Made by a program: the position numbers and the translations under genes. From Candidatus Bathycorpusculum termitum (GTDB lineage Archaea; Thermoproteota; Bathyarchaeia; Bathyarchaeales; Bathycorpusculaceae), in NCBI GenBank assembly GCA_031254875.1, contig JAIRTW010000105.1, forward strand, positions 18,358 to 82,357: a DNA stretch of 64,000 nucleotides, given 5' to 3'. Every line of letters starts with the position of its first letter. Within the stretch, counting starts at the first letter, position 1. Shown here in pieces: positions 26,531 through 35,593 of the stretch. The notes beneath the pieces were generated by a model. That model saw only the letters and a list, made by a program, of their open reading frames with translations, searched no databases and was not told the DNA's origin.

Positions 26531-27411
26531 ATTAACCATCCTGCTATGGCTTCAACTATGAGTGCAAGTGGCAATAGCATCATCGACATGGTGACGATGC
26601 GTTCGTATTTGCGGACGTTTTGCACTGTGGAGCCAGAGATAAACAAGCGGACAGACGAATAGATTAACAGAGCGCTCCAGGTGAGGATAAGCGGTAGATA
26701 ATAAACGGTAAAGTGACCAGGGAACAGAGGCAGTGACGGCAGAGGAGCAAGCAACCCAGTTAGCAAGAAGAACACAGCCCCGACTTTTGCAGCGTTATAT
26801 TTGCCTATTTTCTGGGGCAGGGTGGGGTATCCGACCTTGGCGTCGCCCTCAAAGCTTAGCACATCTCGAAGCACATTGCCGCCGATGGTGCCAAACGCGA
26901 TTGGATAGAGACTTAGCGAAATCATAGTTACGGTACCCGAGATTGCGGCCTGGCCATACAGAAAAGCCGTTCCCGTTAGAATACCTACAACTATGTTGGC
27001 AGCAAAACCCGATTTTTTCTTCACCAAATAGGAGTAGAGTATAAGCACCAAGGAATCAACGGCAAGAATAGCAAAGCTAAGTGGCGGTAGCCAGTAAGTA
27101 AGACCCAACCCTACAGCGAAGAGGATGCTTGAAATCGTCACCACCTGTTTTAAGGTCAGCGCGCCTGCGGGTATAGGGCGTTTAGGTTTGATGACAGCAT
27201 CACTTTCGCGGTCAAAGTAATCGTTTATTGCAAAGCCAGCAGATGTTATGAATGCCATGGAGAAGAAAATTAAAACAGCCGTCTGCAGACTCATATTTAG
27301 AGGGTCTTTCAGAATGGCAAACGCTGTTAAAAGCGAGAGACCACCTGTCATGAGCCAATAGGGAAGCCGCAGAAGCGCAACTAAACCCTTAACCGGTGAG
27401 GAACTAGTCAT
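26527..27411 (-). CDS. ubiA: UbiA prenyltransferase, probable digeranylgeranylglyceryl phosphate synthase
   Basis: Integral membrane enzyme of 294 residues that adds the second geranylgeranyl chain to geranylgeranylglyceryl phosphate, the second ether bond of archaeal lipids. The two aspartate-rich motifs are NDYFDRESD (near residues 63-71) and DVLSFEGD (near 183-190). The IKPKRPIPAG segment follows the first, as in archaeal lipid members. About eight hydrophobic segments. ATGA overlaps join it to both the epimerase gene upstream and the Tes gene downstream. Other UbiA members make quinones, but the neighbouring Tes favours ether lipids. Confidence 0.87.
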   Translation of the reverse strand: MTSSSPVKGLVALLRLPYWLMTGGLSLLTAFAILKDPLNMSLQTAVLIFFSMAFITSAGFAINDYFDRESDAVIKPKRPIPAGALTLKQVVTISSILFAVGLGLTYWLPPLSFAILAVDSLVLILYSYLVKKKSGFAANIVVGILTGTAFLYGQAAISGTVTMISLSLYPIAFGTIGGNVLRDVLSFEGDAKVGYPTLPQKIGKYNAAKVGAVFFLLTGLLAPLPSLPLFPGHFTVYYLPLILTWSALLIYSSVRLFISGSTVQNVRKYERIVTMSMMLLPLALIVEAIAGWLI

Positions 27412-28334
27412 ATGCTGATTTTCCTGTCAGCGATGACTTCATTTATGCTATCTTCCAAGGTGACTTTGGGGACCCAGTTGAGATCTTTTTGGGCTTTACT
27501 GATGTCAAACCAGATTTTAGTTACGTCACCCTGCCAAGACTGATTTGTGGTTGTAACAATCGTTCGATTTTGGAGCCCAAGGATGGTTAAAATAAGTTGA
27601 GCAAGCTCGAGGATGCTGGTAGATTTGCCGACGCCCAAATTGTAGATTTCGCCATTAAATTTATCGCCGGCACCGACGCGTAACAGAGCTTCAACCACAT
27701 CGGAGACATGCACAAAATCCCGTGACTGCTTGCCTGTGCCGATGATTTCGAGCTTGTTGGGGTTCTTGGCAAGCTTGTCGAGAAAATCATGGATAACACC
27801 ATGGCACCGAAGACCATACACATTAGCGAAACGGGTTATGACAATATCTAGACCATATTGGTCACGATACATCTGGCAGTATTCTTCACCCACCACTTTG
27901 GATAAGCCATAACATGAGAAGGGATGGAACCCATAGGTTTCAGGTGTTGGAAACACACTCGGGTTACCATAGACTGCGGCGCTTGAGGCAAACACCACTT
28001 TTGCGTCGTCTTTTCGGGCTTTCTCCAACACGTAAACAGTGCCTTTAGCGTTGGTTTCGAAATCAATCAGCGGATTCTCCATAGAGTAGGGCACAACGAC
28101 TTGTGCGGCTAGATGATAAATCAGATCCTGCTTGGGTAAACCGCAGAGGGTTTGGAGGTCTAATATGTCGCCCTTTACGAATTTAGCCGAGGGAACATCG
28201 TTAACGTTTTCTATTTTGCCGCTGGATAAATCATCATAGATGGTTAAATTACCGGTTATCGTTGAGAGTTTTCTGCATAGGTGATAACCTATGAACCCCG
28301 CTCCGCCTGTAACTAGGACCTTTTGCTCGTCCAC
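27408..28334 (-). CDS. NAD-dependent sugar epimerase/dehydratase (GalE-like)
   Basis: Short-chain Rossmann enzyme of 308 residues acting on a nucleotide sugar. The NAD site is TGGAGFIGYHL near residues 9-19. The catalytic YGLSK is near 142-146, with SSAAVYGNP ahead of it. It resembles UDP-glucose 4-epimerases but the exact sugar is unknown. It is the first gene of the operon that continues into ubiA and tes through four-base overlaps. This suggests it prepares a sugar for a lipid headgroup or surface glycan. Start ATG 28334 is divergent from the second cobS with a gap of 42 bases. Confidence 0.85.
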   Translation of the reverse strand: MDEQKVLVTGGAGFIGYHLCRKLSTITGNLTIYDDLSSGKIENVNDVPSAKFVKGDILDLQTLCGLPKQDLIYHLAAQVVVPYSMENPLIDFETNAKGTVYVLEKARKDDAKVVFASSAAVYGNPSVFPTPETYGFHPFSCYGLSKVVGEEYCQMYRDQYGLDIVITRFANVYGLRCHGVIHDFLDKLAKNPNKLEIIGTGKQSRDFVHVSDVVEALLRVGAGDKFNGEIYNLGVGKSTSILELAQLILTILGLQNRTIVTTTNQSWQGDVTKIWFDISKAQKDLNWVPKVTLEDSINEVIADRKISI

Positions 28335-28376
28335 AGTAACCCCTTAAACCTACGATAAAGCCTATATTCTATTTAA

Positions 28377-29228
28377 ATGAGTTGTAAGTGTATGCCACTG
28401 GTGAAAGCCCTAAAAGTTTTCAAGGATCTGTTATCTTTCCTCACCATCATCCCATTGGGAGGAAAAGAAGACTTCATTTTCACCACAGCATCCAACATGT
28501 GGCTTTTTCCTGTAGTTGGCAGTTTCATCGGTCTTTTAGGCAGTTTGTACTTCATGCTTTCAAGCAACGTCACCGCCTTTCTGCTGAATTTAATCAATAC
28601 TTACGTGGCTTTGCCTAGGGTATTTTTGGGTGCAGCTATCCCGGCTGCCATGACCATAGCTTTTCTGCTTGTTCTCACGGGGCTACAACACTTTGATGGT
28701 TTAATCGACCTCGGCAATGCACTGGGACTACGTAACCTTCACGACCGCAAAATGAAGGCACATGCTTGGACGGTAACATATGCCGGTGCAGTTTTGGCTT
28801 TAGCCGTAGAATTCGCTGCGGTTGCAGGTTTGTTCTTGATTAATCCTGTGTTTGCTTTCTCCGCCATCATCCTTGCCGAGGTTTCAGCCAAACTCGCCAT
28901 GGTAACAATTGTCTGGATAGGCAAACCTTCGCATAAAGGGTTAGGCTCGATTTTTCTGGCAAAAGCCAAAAAGAACCTCAACGCCGTAGCATACCTGCTC
29001 TCAGCCCTCATAGTTTATGCCGTTTTCTATTTCACCGGCCACGTCATGTTGGGATTGGCAGCAGTGGGTTTAATGTTTATCAGCGTTCCCATAGCATTTG
29101 TTATGAACAGGGTATCAAACCATGTGTTTGGGGGAGTCAGTGGAGATATGATTGGGGCAACCAACGAAACCGCAAGGGCAGTGACACTAATTTTGTTTGC
29201 ACTACTACTATTGGTGGTGGTTGTTTGA
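28377..29228 (+). CDS. cobS: Second CobS-like ribazoletransferase paralogue
   Basis: Membrane protein of 283 residues (or 278 from ATG 28392), clearly homologous to the cobS at 18955. Both share FKDLLSFLTIIPLGG/FKNLLSFLTVFPV openings, NMWxFPxxGxxIGLL, and SNHVFGGVSGDMIGATNE near the C-terminus. The motif here is HFDGLIDLGN, with asparagine where the other copy has aspartate (DGLLDFGD). It is coupled to a CobY-like gene by a one-base overlap and lies 42 bases from the divergent lipid operon. It may handle a different cobamide precursor, or have drifted to a related membrane transfer reaction. Function beyond the family is inference. Confidence 0.83.
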   Translation: MSCKCMPLVKALKVFKDLLSFLTIIPLGGKEDFIFTTASNMWLFPVVGSFIGLLGSLYFMLSSNVTAFLLNLINTYVALPRVFLGAAIPAAMTIAFLLVLTGLQHFDGLIDLGNALGLRNLHDRKMKAHAWTVTYAGAVLALAVEFAAVAGLFLINPVFAFSAIILAEVSAKLAMVTIVWIGKPSHKGLGSIFLAKAKKNLNAVAYLLSALIVYAVFYFTGHVMLGLAAVGLMFISVPIAFVMNRVSNHVFGGVSGDMIGATNETARAVTLILFALLLLVVVV

Positions 29229-29848
29229 TGGTTTCTGCGTTGATTATGGCAGGCGGCAGAGGAAGCCGTATGGGGCGGCCCACTGAGAAACCGATGTTGC
29301 CGTTTCTAGGCAAGCCGCTGATTGACTGGGTCGCAAGTGCCGTCTTAGCCGCACAAAGGATATCTGAATTCTATATCATCACAAGCGCCAATACGCCTAA
29401 AACTGAGGAGCACTGCCTTAGCATGGGCTGGAAAGTTTTGCACACCGACGCCAGAGGCTACCATGACGACTTGAAGCAGGCAGTGAGCAAACTGGGCTGG
29501 GCGGGTCCGGTGCTGACAATGCCATCGGATGTTCCGGCGATAACGGGGGAGATACTAGATAGGGTGGTCGTGGAGTTTGAGGGTTGTGGTAAAGATTTTT
29601 TGGCGGTGTTTGTTCCCATCGAGAAGCGGCAGAGTCTGGGACTCTCTATTTCCTCCACTGACGAATACCGAGGTGTTTGGTATGCTGTGTCGGGTGTCAA
29701 TATTATAAACGGCGCCAAAATTTTAGGTGAAGGCAAAACCGAAACCGCCGCCATAATCACTGAAGAAAACGAAGTTGTCCTAAATATAAACACCACAAAG
29801 GACTTAGAGGTTGCAGAGCAGATTATGGACAAAAGCAGAAAACAATAA
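29228..29848 (+). CDS. cobY: Second CobY-like nucleotidyltransferase
   Basis: GT-A fold nucleotidyltransferase of 206 residues. The signature LIMAGGRGSRMGRPTEKP spans residues 5-22 and MPSDVPAITG near 97-106 holds the metal aspartate. It resembles the 18338 copy in length, ending (NINTTKDLEVAEQ versus NINTVQELQLAER) and the ELVP/SGVNIINGAK region. ATG 29228 shares its A with the TGA of cobS2; an in-frame TTG at 29225 is less likely. Pairing with cobS2 mirrors the first cobS-cobY pair, implying duplication of the two-step module. Its nucleotide and acceptor need not be GTP and cobinamide phosphate. Confidence 0.82.
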   Translation: MVSALIMAGGRGSRMGRPTEKPMLPFLGKPLIDWVASAVLAAQRISEFYIITSANTPKTEEHCLSMGWKVLHTDARGYHDDLKQAVSKLGWAGPVLTMPSDVPAITGEILDRVVVEFEGCGKDFLAVFVPIEKRQSLGLSISSTDEYRGVWYAVSGVNIINGAKILGEGKTETAAIITEENEVVLNINTTKDLEVAEQIMDKSRKQ

Positions 29849-29898
29849 AGAAGCTCATATAGTCGCTGGCTTAAAAAATAAAAGAAAGAGAGGTTCGT

Positions 29899-30609
29899 TT
29901 AGACATTTATGTGGGCGGTGGAATCTGGCTGATATGGGTTACAGTGGCAGGTGTTTGGCGCTTGATGTTTGATTTGGAAAAGTGCGATTGCTAAAAGCAG
30001 AACAGCGGCCCAGATTAGGATAATGCCTATTAATACGATAGTCAGAAATGCGCCGATGAGTAGCAGTGTACCAGCAGTTCCAAATAAACCGACGTTTGAT
30101 TTTTCGCTGAGCTGTTTTAGGGACCGTCTGATAAGAAAGGTTGCGATGATAGTGGTAATCCATGTAATGACAACTACAATGATTAAATTGGCTAAAAATT
30201 GGAAAACTATTGCGATATTGATGCTGTCTGAAGTGAGGTGGCTTGCGTCGGGCGTTATTCCTTGAAGGGAGGCCCAATTGCCATCCCAGCCTGGAAACAC
30301 CTGATGTACTAGAGGGACAAGGCTTGGTAATAAAACGAAGTACAAAATGAGTGGCGCTAAAACTAGACTGATTATGACAATAATTCCGCCGATGAGTGCA
30401 GATTTAAAGATACCGGGTTCATGATAATGTTCGCTTAAACCGTATAAACCTGCTAACATCAAAATTAGACCTGTGAGCAGAATGATGTTGGGCGCTATTG
30501 TAATGCCTAACATCATAAGGGCGTAGCTAAAAATTATTGATGCTACAGGGCTTATGAGCACTATGATTGCTCCTATGCGGCCTAATGTTTTGCTTGTGCC
30601 TAAGTTCAT
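29899..30609 (-). CDS. DUF996-family membrane protein
   Basis: A 236-residue protein with about five or six hydrophobic segments. It begins with the SKTLGRIGAIIVLISP segment typical of DUF996 proteins, which are found mainly in archaea and have no known function. A short soluble loop with DASHLTSDSINI lies in the middle, and the tail carries CHCNPYQ. It converges with cobY2 and has no operon partner. The start ATG 30609 has no strong ribosome site. Confidence 0.7.
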   Translation of the reverse strand: MNLGTSKTLGRIGAIIVLISPVASIIFSYALMMLGITIAPNIILLTGLILMLAGLYGLSEHYHEPGIFKSALIGGIIVIISLVLAPLILYFVLLPSLVPLVHQVFPGWDGNWASLQGITPDASHLTSDSINIAIVFQFLANLIIVVVITWITTIIATFLIRRSLKQLSEKSNVGLFGTAGTLLLIGAFLTIVLIGIILIWAAVLLLAIALFQIKHQAPNTCHCNPYQPDSTAHINV

Positions 30610-30929
30610 TGTTTTTCCTCTAAAACATCAATCAGGCAAGCTGTTATTAGTTGTTTATCCCACCGTTGAGGAGCCAGTTACTGTGAATGAGTAATTGAGA
30701 TTTATGGCGCCGAATTCCCTGCTGTTCGGTCAGCTGAGTGTGAATGTATTACAAACTGTTTCTGCTTCAAACATTCATTATCGAGGTTGCTTAGGTGATA
30801 TTTGTTATTTTCGCGGGATCAGTAGTAGATGGAAAGGTACCTTTAGGTTTGATTATATTATCTTAGTGCAAGCCTTTGAGATTTTGCGCTAAGACAAAAA
30901 AACGTAAGTTAATAGAGCAGAGGATATCT

Positions 30930-31985
30930 CGCAAAGTCTTCAAATACACAGCTCGCCTGCTTGACAGCTACCTAAAGTTTCCCTCAGCAAAAAACAGCCA
31001 CTACAACAGCAGCCAAATCAACCAAGCCTAATACAACTACCCTCACACAAAGCTACGCAGAAAGCGGCCTAACAAACCTCCAAAAAAAGCCACAGCAAAC
31101 AAGGGATACATTCCCACCGGAAGAACCCTCAGAAACAGAACCCAACGCCTAACTGAGACGCAGATTCGCAGCTCCCTAACAGCGGCCAACGACCAAATCC
31201 TCCAGGTACTAAGAAGCCACGGCGTTTTGAGACGCAAAACCATCGTCGCAATCGACTACACCACCCAACCCTTCTATGGAAACAAAAACGCCCCAAATAT
31301 CATAGGCGGCAAAGGGACTGGGGAACAAACTGGGCTACACCTACACCAGCATAAACATAGTTGAGGCTGGACGACGATTCACCATATATATACTCCACAA
31401 CAGTAACCAATTCAGTGAGAAAGCAACTATAGTTAAAGAATTACTCGCCCAAGCCAAAACCCGAGGCATACATATTGATGTGGACTGCTTGACCGCGGAT
31501 TCTACACCGTGGACGTTATCACCAAACTCAAAGCCCTTGGCATCTGCTTTATCATACCAGCCGTTAAAAACCACACAGTCAAAGAAGCTATGCAAAACTA
31601 TGAGGCCGCCCAGCCAACAAAACGTTTTACTCTGGGCAGTAAGAAGAAATGTTACGTTCAACTTGTACCTCTATAAGCGCCCCGCAGACCAGTTGCCAAA
31701 AAAGAAAAAGAAGCTAACGGTTTCAGATCTGTATTTTGGGTTTGCAACCAATCTTCCCCGATTGTATGCCGCTATGCTGCCGATGTTTATTCCCACGAGT
31801 ACCACCGCAGATGGGGCATTGAGACCGGTTACCGCGTCCAAGATAAGGTTTGGGCTAAGACGACGAGTGTGAACTATAAGCTTAGGCTACTCTACCAGAG
31901 GGTTTCACTGTTGCCCTACAATATTTGGCACTACGCAAACTTTTTGCTTTGTCGGGCTTTAGAGAGGCCCTTGTTAAGCCGGTTT
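30930..31985 (+). pseudogene. ISH3-like DDE transposase, broken by several frameshifts and stops
   Basis: Pieces in successive frames reconstruct a DDE transposase. TIVAIDYTTQPFYG (near 31230-31280) carries the first aspartate. VEAGRRFTIYILHNSNQFSE comes near 31360, and DRGFYTVDVITKLKALG near 31490-31540 carries the second. FWVCNQ and YHRRWGIETGYRVQDK (31735-31850) hold the catalytic glutamate region, and YNIWHYANFLL (31920-31950) is the C-terminal block. These match the ISH3-type order known from archaea. At least three frame changes and internal stops make it inactive. I could not define terminal repeats. Confidence 0.75.
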
Positions 31986-32317
31986 TGATGTTGTCTTGTT
32001 TGGCTGTGCACTTTGAAGGCTTTATCATTAGCGGGTTAGGGCCCGCCTCCTCGATAATGTGCAGACATATTTAATCGAGGCGCCGACCCGGGTAGATCTA
32101 ACCCTAAACTCCGCCACCTTTCCTCTTTAACGTTTAAGAATATAAAAACTGTGCAACCGAAGACAGGTTATACAACCCACCGCTTGAAAATTATTAACAG
32201 TTAAAACGCGAATAAAACATCATGTCAAAAACTACGTCTCCATCTACTACGGGGGATAGAGAAATCTTTACATCCAGCACATATCAATTAGTATAAAACC
32301 TGCTTGGAGATACCGCC
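31986..32317. other. Intergenic stretch between the ISH3 relic and the SPASM gene
   Basis: About 330 bases. An inverted repeat CTCGAT/ATCGAG lies near 32052-32077, flanked by TTAGGG and CCCTAA-type ends at about 32036 and 32098. It may be an old element end or a terminator. CTTGGAGAT near 32303 is the probable ribosome site of the next gene. No coding signal otherwise. Confidence 0.35.
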
Positions 32318-33769
32318 ATGAGCATCCTATCGCATGATACATTTTGGAACGCCGTTATCTCTATGCCCATGACCAAGTGGATGCTTCAGCTCTCGCTTAA
32401 AAAATGCGACGAATGCGGTAGAACTGTGCTGGAAGTAGCTCTGGATGATTACGCGGGCAAAACCGATAAAAAATGCAACGGATGTAGCAGGTTTTATTCG
32501 CAGGTGATTGGGTTTTGGGTTGAATTTCTCCGCAGGGCTTTGGGGTTTAAACGGGAAAAAGTGGCAAATCTCTTAACAGACCGATATGCCCGAAATGCTG
32601 TTCTTAACTTGGTGGAATCGTTTGCGTATTTTGGAATAAAAAAACCCATATCACTTTGTGCGCCGTTTCTTGTGGTTTGGGATTTTACTCACAGATGCAA
32701 CTTGCGTTGCAAGCACTGTTACAGCAACAGCGGCGCAGTAGAAGAAGAGGAGTTAACCACTGAGCAGGCGCTTAACATAGTGGATCAGTTGGCTGATGCA
32801 CATGTAACGGCACTGGCATTCAGTGGAGGCGAACCCCTCACCCGTGAGGACTTCTTTGAAGTTGCCAAGCATGCCTCAGATCGTGGGCTCTACGTCTCGC
32901 TGGCATCCAATGGCACCCTTCTCACAAAGGAGAACACGGCAAAAATCAAGCAAGCCAAAGTCAACTACATCGACATAAGCATCGATGGTGCATCCGCCAA
33001 AACCCATGACGACTTCCGAGGGGTTCCAGGTGCATTCGAAAAAGCCGTGATGGGACTCCAAAACTGCATAGACGCAGACATCTGTGCCTGCATCGCCACC
33101 ACCGTGGGCAAAAACAACATGACAGAGCTACCGGCGATTATCGATCTGGCAGAACAACTAGGAGTTGAGCGATTTACCTATTTCAACTTCATACCTACCG
33201 GGCGCGGCACAAACCACCGCGACCAAGACCTCTCACCACAAGAACGCGAAGACGTAATGCACTACCTGCTCAACCGCATGTCAGCAGGGTGCAAAACCAC
33301 AATTTTGGCAACGGCACCTCAGCTTGCGCGGGTGGCGGCACAGTGTCAAGGTCCAAGTGGTACAGGCGAAGTCACCATGGCCCTAGCTCATATGCAAACT
33401 GTTAAAGTTACCAAAAAAGCGGTGCCACTGGGTGAATTCATCGGTGGATGTGGCGCTGGTCGGCTGTACTGCTCGATTTCACCTAAGGGCGATGTGCATC
33501 CCTGCGTGTTTTTGCCCCTAAATGTAGGAAACCTCAAAACCCAGCAGTTCAAAAATATCTGGCTGAATGCCCAGCTATTTAACGCCTTTCGTAACCGAGC
33601 TAACCTCAAGGGTAGTTGCGGCGGCTGCCAATACAAGTTTATCTGCGGCGGATGCAGAGCACGATCGGCGGCATATCATAACGGTGATACCCTAAACGGC
33701 GATCCAGGATGTTTGATGAGCGCAAAAAACTACACGATCCAAAGCACAGATAGGCCTATACATTCTTAA
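32318..33769 (+). CDS. Radical SAM/SPASM-type enzyme
   Basis: A 483-residue protein. An N-terminal zinc-type region has CDECG and CNGC (near residues 28-52). The radical SAM cluster is THRCNLRCKHCYSN (near 126-139), followed by FSGGEPLTREDF. A C-terminal SPASM-like domain carries CSISPKGDVHPCVF, CGGCQYKFICGGCRAR and a final GCL cysteine. Such proteins modify peptides or build cofactors (examples are heme decarboxylase AhbD and peptide maturases); no precursor peptide is evident next to it. It is flanked by dead transposases and has its own promoter region. Specific function unknown. Confidence 0.78.
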   Translation: MSILSHDTFWNAVISMPMTKWMLQLSLKKCDECGRTVLEVALDDYAGKTDKKCNGCSRFYSQVIGFWVEFLRRALGFKREKVANLLTDRYARNAVLNLVESFAYFGIKKPISLCAPFLVVWDFTHRCNLRCKHCYSNSGAVEEEELTTEQALNIVDQLADAHVTALAFSGGEPLTREDFFEVAKHASDRGLYVSLASNGTLLTKENTAKIKQAKVNYIDISIDGASAKTHDDFRGVPGAFEKAVMGLQNCIDADICACIATTVGKNNMTELPAIIDLAEQLGVERFTYFNFIPTGRGTNHRDQDLSPQEREDVMHYLLNRMSAGCKTTILATAPQLARVAAQCQGPSGTGEVTMALAHMQTVKVTKKAVPLGEFIGGCGAGRLYCSISPKGDVHPCVFLPLNVGNLKTQQFKNIWLNAQLFNAFRNRANLKGSCGGCQYKFICGGCRARSAAYHNGDTLNGDPGCLMSAKNYTIQSTDRPIHS

Positions 33770-34213
33770 TCAAGAATAAGTTGAGTTAGCAGTCTATCTT
33801 GGAGTGGTAGTTTGAATGGGTGTCCGGCGCCTATTTGGTGTTTTCTGTTTCCTCTTTTTGTGTCTTTGTTTTTCAGTCTTTATAGTTGGCAGTTATTTTG
33901 AGGTAGATTGCGTCGAATTCTTTGATTCCCATCCCGGTTAGGGATCTAAACAGTGCAGGTTTTTTCATTAGTCAGTTGTAGTTTAGAAGGTTGTTTCCTC
34001 AACATTTGTTAACTTTAAAAAAAGATAAGCTTGCTCAACATCCATCGATATTGCTGATCAATATGTTATACGCGAAAAAACCATACCTTTTATTCCTAAC
34101 TACATGTTTTTGACAAAAACCCGCCTTAACCTGCCACCATTCACCATCAACAACTAAATTACGCCTAAGGCCTAATCAACATATATTAATAGCTTAATAT
34201 CGTAAAACTGGTT
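33770..34213. other. Intergenic stretch with IS debris and the exporter promoter
   Basis: About 440 bases between the SPASM gene and the first permease. It holds an IS5-like N-terminal fragment (33895-33990, minus strand). ATATATTAAT at 34181-34190 is a likely TATA box for the exporter operon, putting transcription start near 34211, at most 18 bases before the candidate start codons. Confidence 0.5.
33895..33990 (-). pseudogene. IS5-like transposase N-terminal fragment
   Basis: On the minus strand a short frame reads KKPALFRSLTGMGIKEFDAIY and then stops. The PxxFRSLTGMxxxEFD pattern is the N-terminal helix-turn-helix segment typical of IS5-superfamily (DDE_Tnp_4-type) transposases. Nothing of the catalytic domain follows. 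It may come from the same kind of element as the C-terminal relic at 9530-9720. Confidence 0.5.
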
Positions 34214-35593
34214 TTGAGAGATTGGTTAATGGGTATCCTGACAAGGGCGTCTCGAAGTATCCAGCGGAGAAAGACAAAATCTCTAATAGCAATTGTCGCC
34301 TTGACGCTTGCCTTAACCATGATAATTATTTTACCCCCCAGCATCAATGCAAGACAAAATTTCACCCAAAAAGCAATCGATCATTTAGCGTGGAACTCCG
34401 ATATTCTTAAAGATATGGTGACCTTGTCGGCAACCGAAATAGAATGCAACTACCCCATAACAATGAACATGGCCCCATCCGATGTAGAGGGTAAAATGAT
34501 CTGGAGCAAACATCAACCATTAATAAATGAGATACTGCGAGATAGCATTGCCTCAATTCCCGATGTCGTTGACCTGATCCCCATACTGCTAGATCATGCT
34601 TCAAACGATCGAGCATATGTCATCTATGGAGTGCCGATAGATGATGCTTCTATTCACAAGGTTCCGACCCTTTTGCCAATAAACATTACTCAAGGACGAA
34701 ACCTACAAGCAGGCGATAGAGGCGTTGTTGTATTAGACGAGTGGCTTGCACAAAAATTAGGTGCAAGCGTGGGCGAAACAGTGACAATCTTGGACCACCC
34801 CTTTACAGTAATTGGTATAGAAGGACAATACCCTCAGTACTATGAGGTGGGGAGTCGCGTGACCATGAGTTTGCCCGATGCCCAGGTCCTTGTGAACGCG
34901 ACTGGTTCGGCTTCAACATACAAAATCTTTGTTAATAGTGTGGATAGTGTAAATACAGTTGTAACCCGGCTTAAAAATTTAGACCCAACCCTCAATGTTG
35001 TGGCCGGTTTTTTTGAGCTAAACATTGCACAGTCATTACAAAATCAAATTGATGCATTAAATGATGTGGCACAAAGTAATTTTAATCAAATTCGAATTAC
35101 GGGTATGACTGAGATGGGCGTGGCAGTAGTTACAAATGTTGTTGTAATCTTGTTTATTATGTTGTATAGTGTGCGTGAGCGGACCCGAGAAATTGGAACG
35201 CTAAAAGCGATGGGCGCTAGCACCTCAAAGGTTTTGGGGCAATTTATACTTGAAGGAGTAATCCTAAATGTCATAGCGGTTGTTCTTGCTATAGGGATCA
35301 GCATCTTTTTCACCACCTACGTGTCCAGTTTAATATTACCCACACCCATACAAACAAGCGTCTCTATAGGATGGGATCCAAGTGGGACCCTGGTTTTGGG
35401 GCATTATTCGTTTGGGGATCAGCCTATTCGTCCGGGTCAGGAGTCTTCTAATCTTATTGGGGCATCTATTACTCCTTGGGTGATGTTGTTTGGTTTGGGT
35501 GTTGCTGTATGTTTGGGTGTGTTTGGGAGTTTGTATCCTGCTTTGCGGGCTGCGCAAATTAAACCTGCTGAGGCGATGAGATTTGATGAGTAA
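34214..35593 (+). CDS. MacB/FtsX-like ABC transporter permease (first copy)
   Basis: Permease of about 459 residues in the MacB-FtsX-LolC class, which couples cytosolic ATPase strokes to work outside the membrane rather than classic transport. One helix near residues 22-42 is followed by a large extracytoplasmic domain. Three helices then follow in the last third, with MLYSVRERTREIGTLKAMGAS between them and a final LYPALRAAQIKPAEAMRFDE tail, both family hallmarks. The start is TTG 34214 or ATG 34229 (MGILTRAS); the second aligns with the start of the paralogue at 37678. It overlaps the ATPase gene by eight bases. Confidence 0.88.
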   Translation: MRDWLMGILTRASRSIQRRKTKSLIAIVALTLALTMIIILPPSINARQNFTQKAIDHLAWNSDILKDMVTLSATEIECNYPITMNMAPSDVEGKMIWSKHQPLINEILRDSIASIPDVVDLIPILLDHASNDRAYVIYGVPIDDASIHKVPTLLPINITQGRNLQAGDRGVVVLDEWLAQKLGASVGETVTILDHPFTVIGIEGQYPQYYEVGSRVTMSLPDAQVLVNATGSASTYKIFVNSVDSVNTVVTRLKNLDPTLNVVAGFFELNIAQSLQNQIDALNDVAQSNFNQIRITGMTEMGVAVVTNVVVILFIMLYSVRERTREIGTLKAMGASTSKVLGQFILEGVILNVIAVVLAIGISIFFTTYVSSLILPTPIQTSVSIGWDPSGTLVLGHYSFGDQPIRPGQESSNLIGASITPWVMLFGLGVAVCLGVFGSLYPALRAAQIKPAEAMRFDE

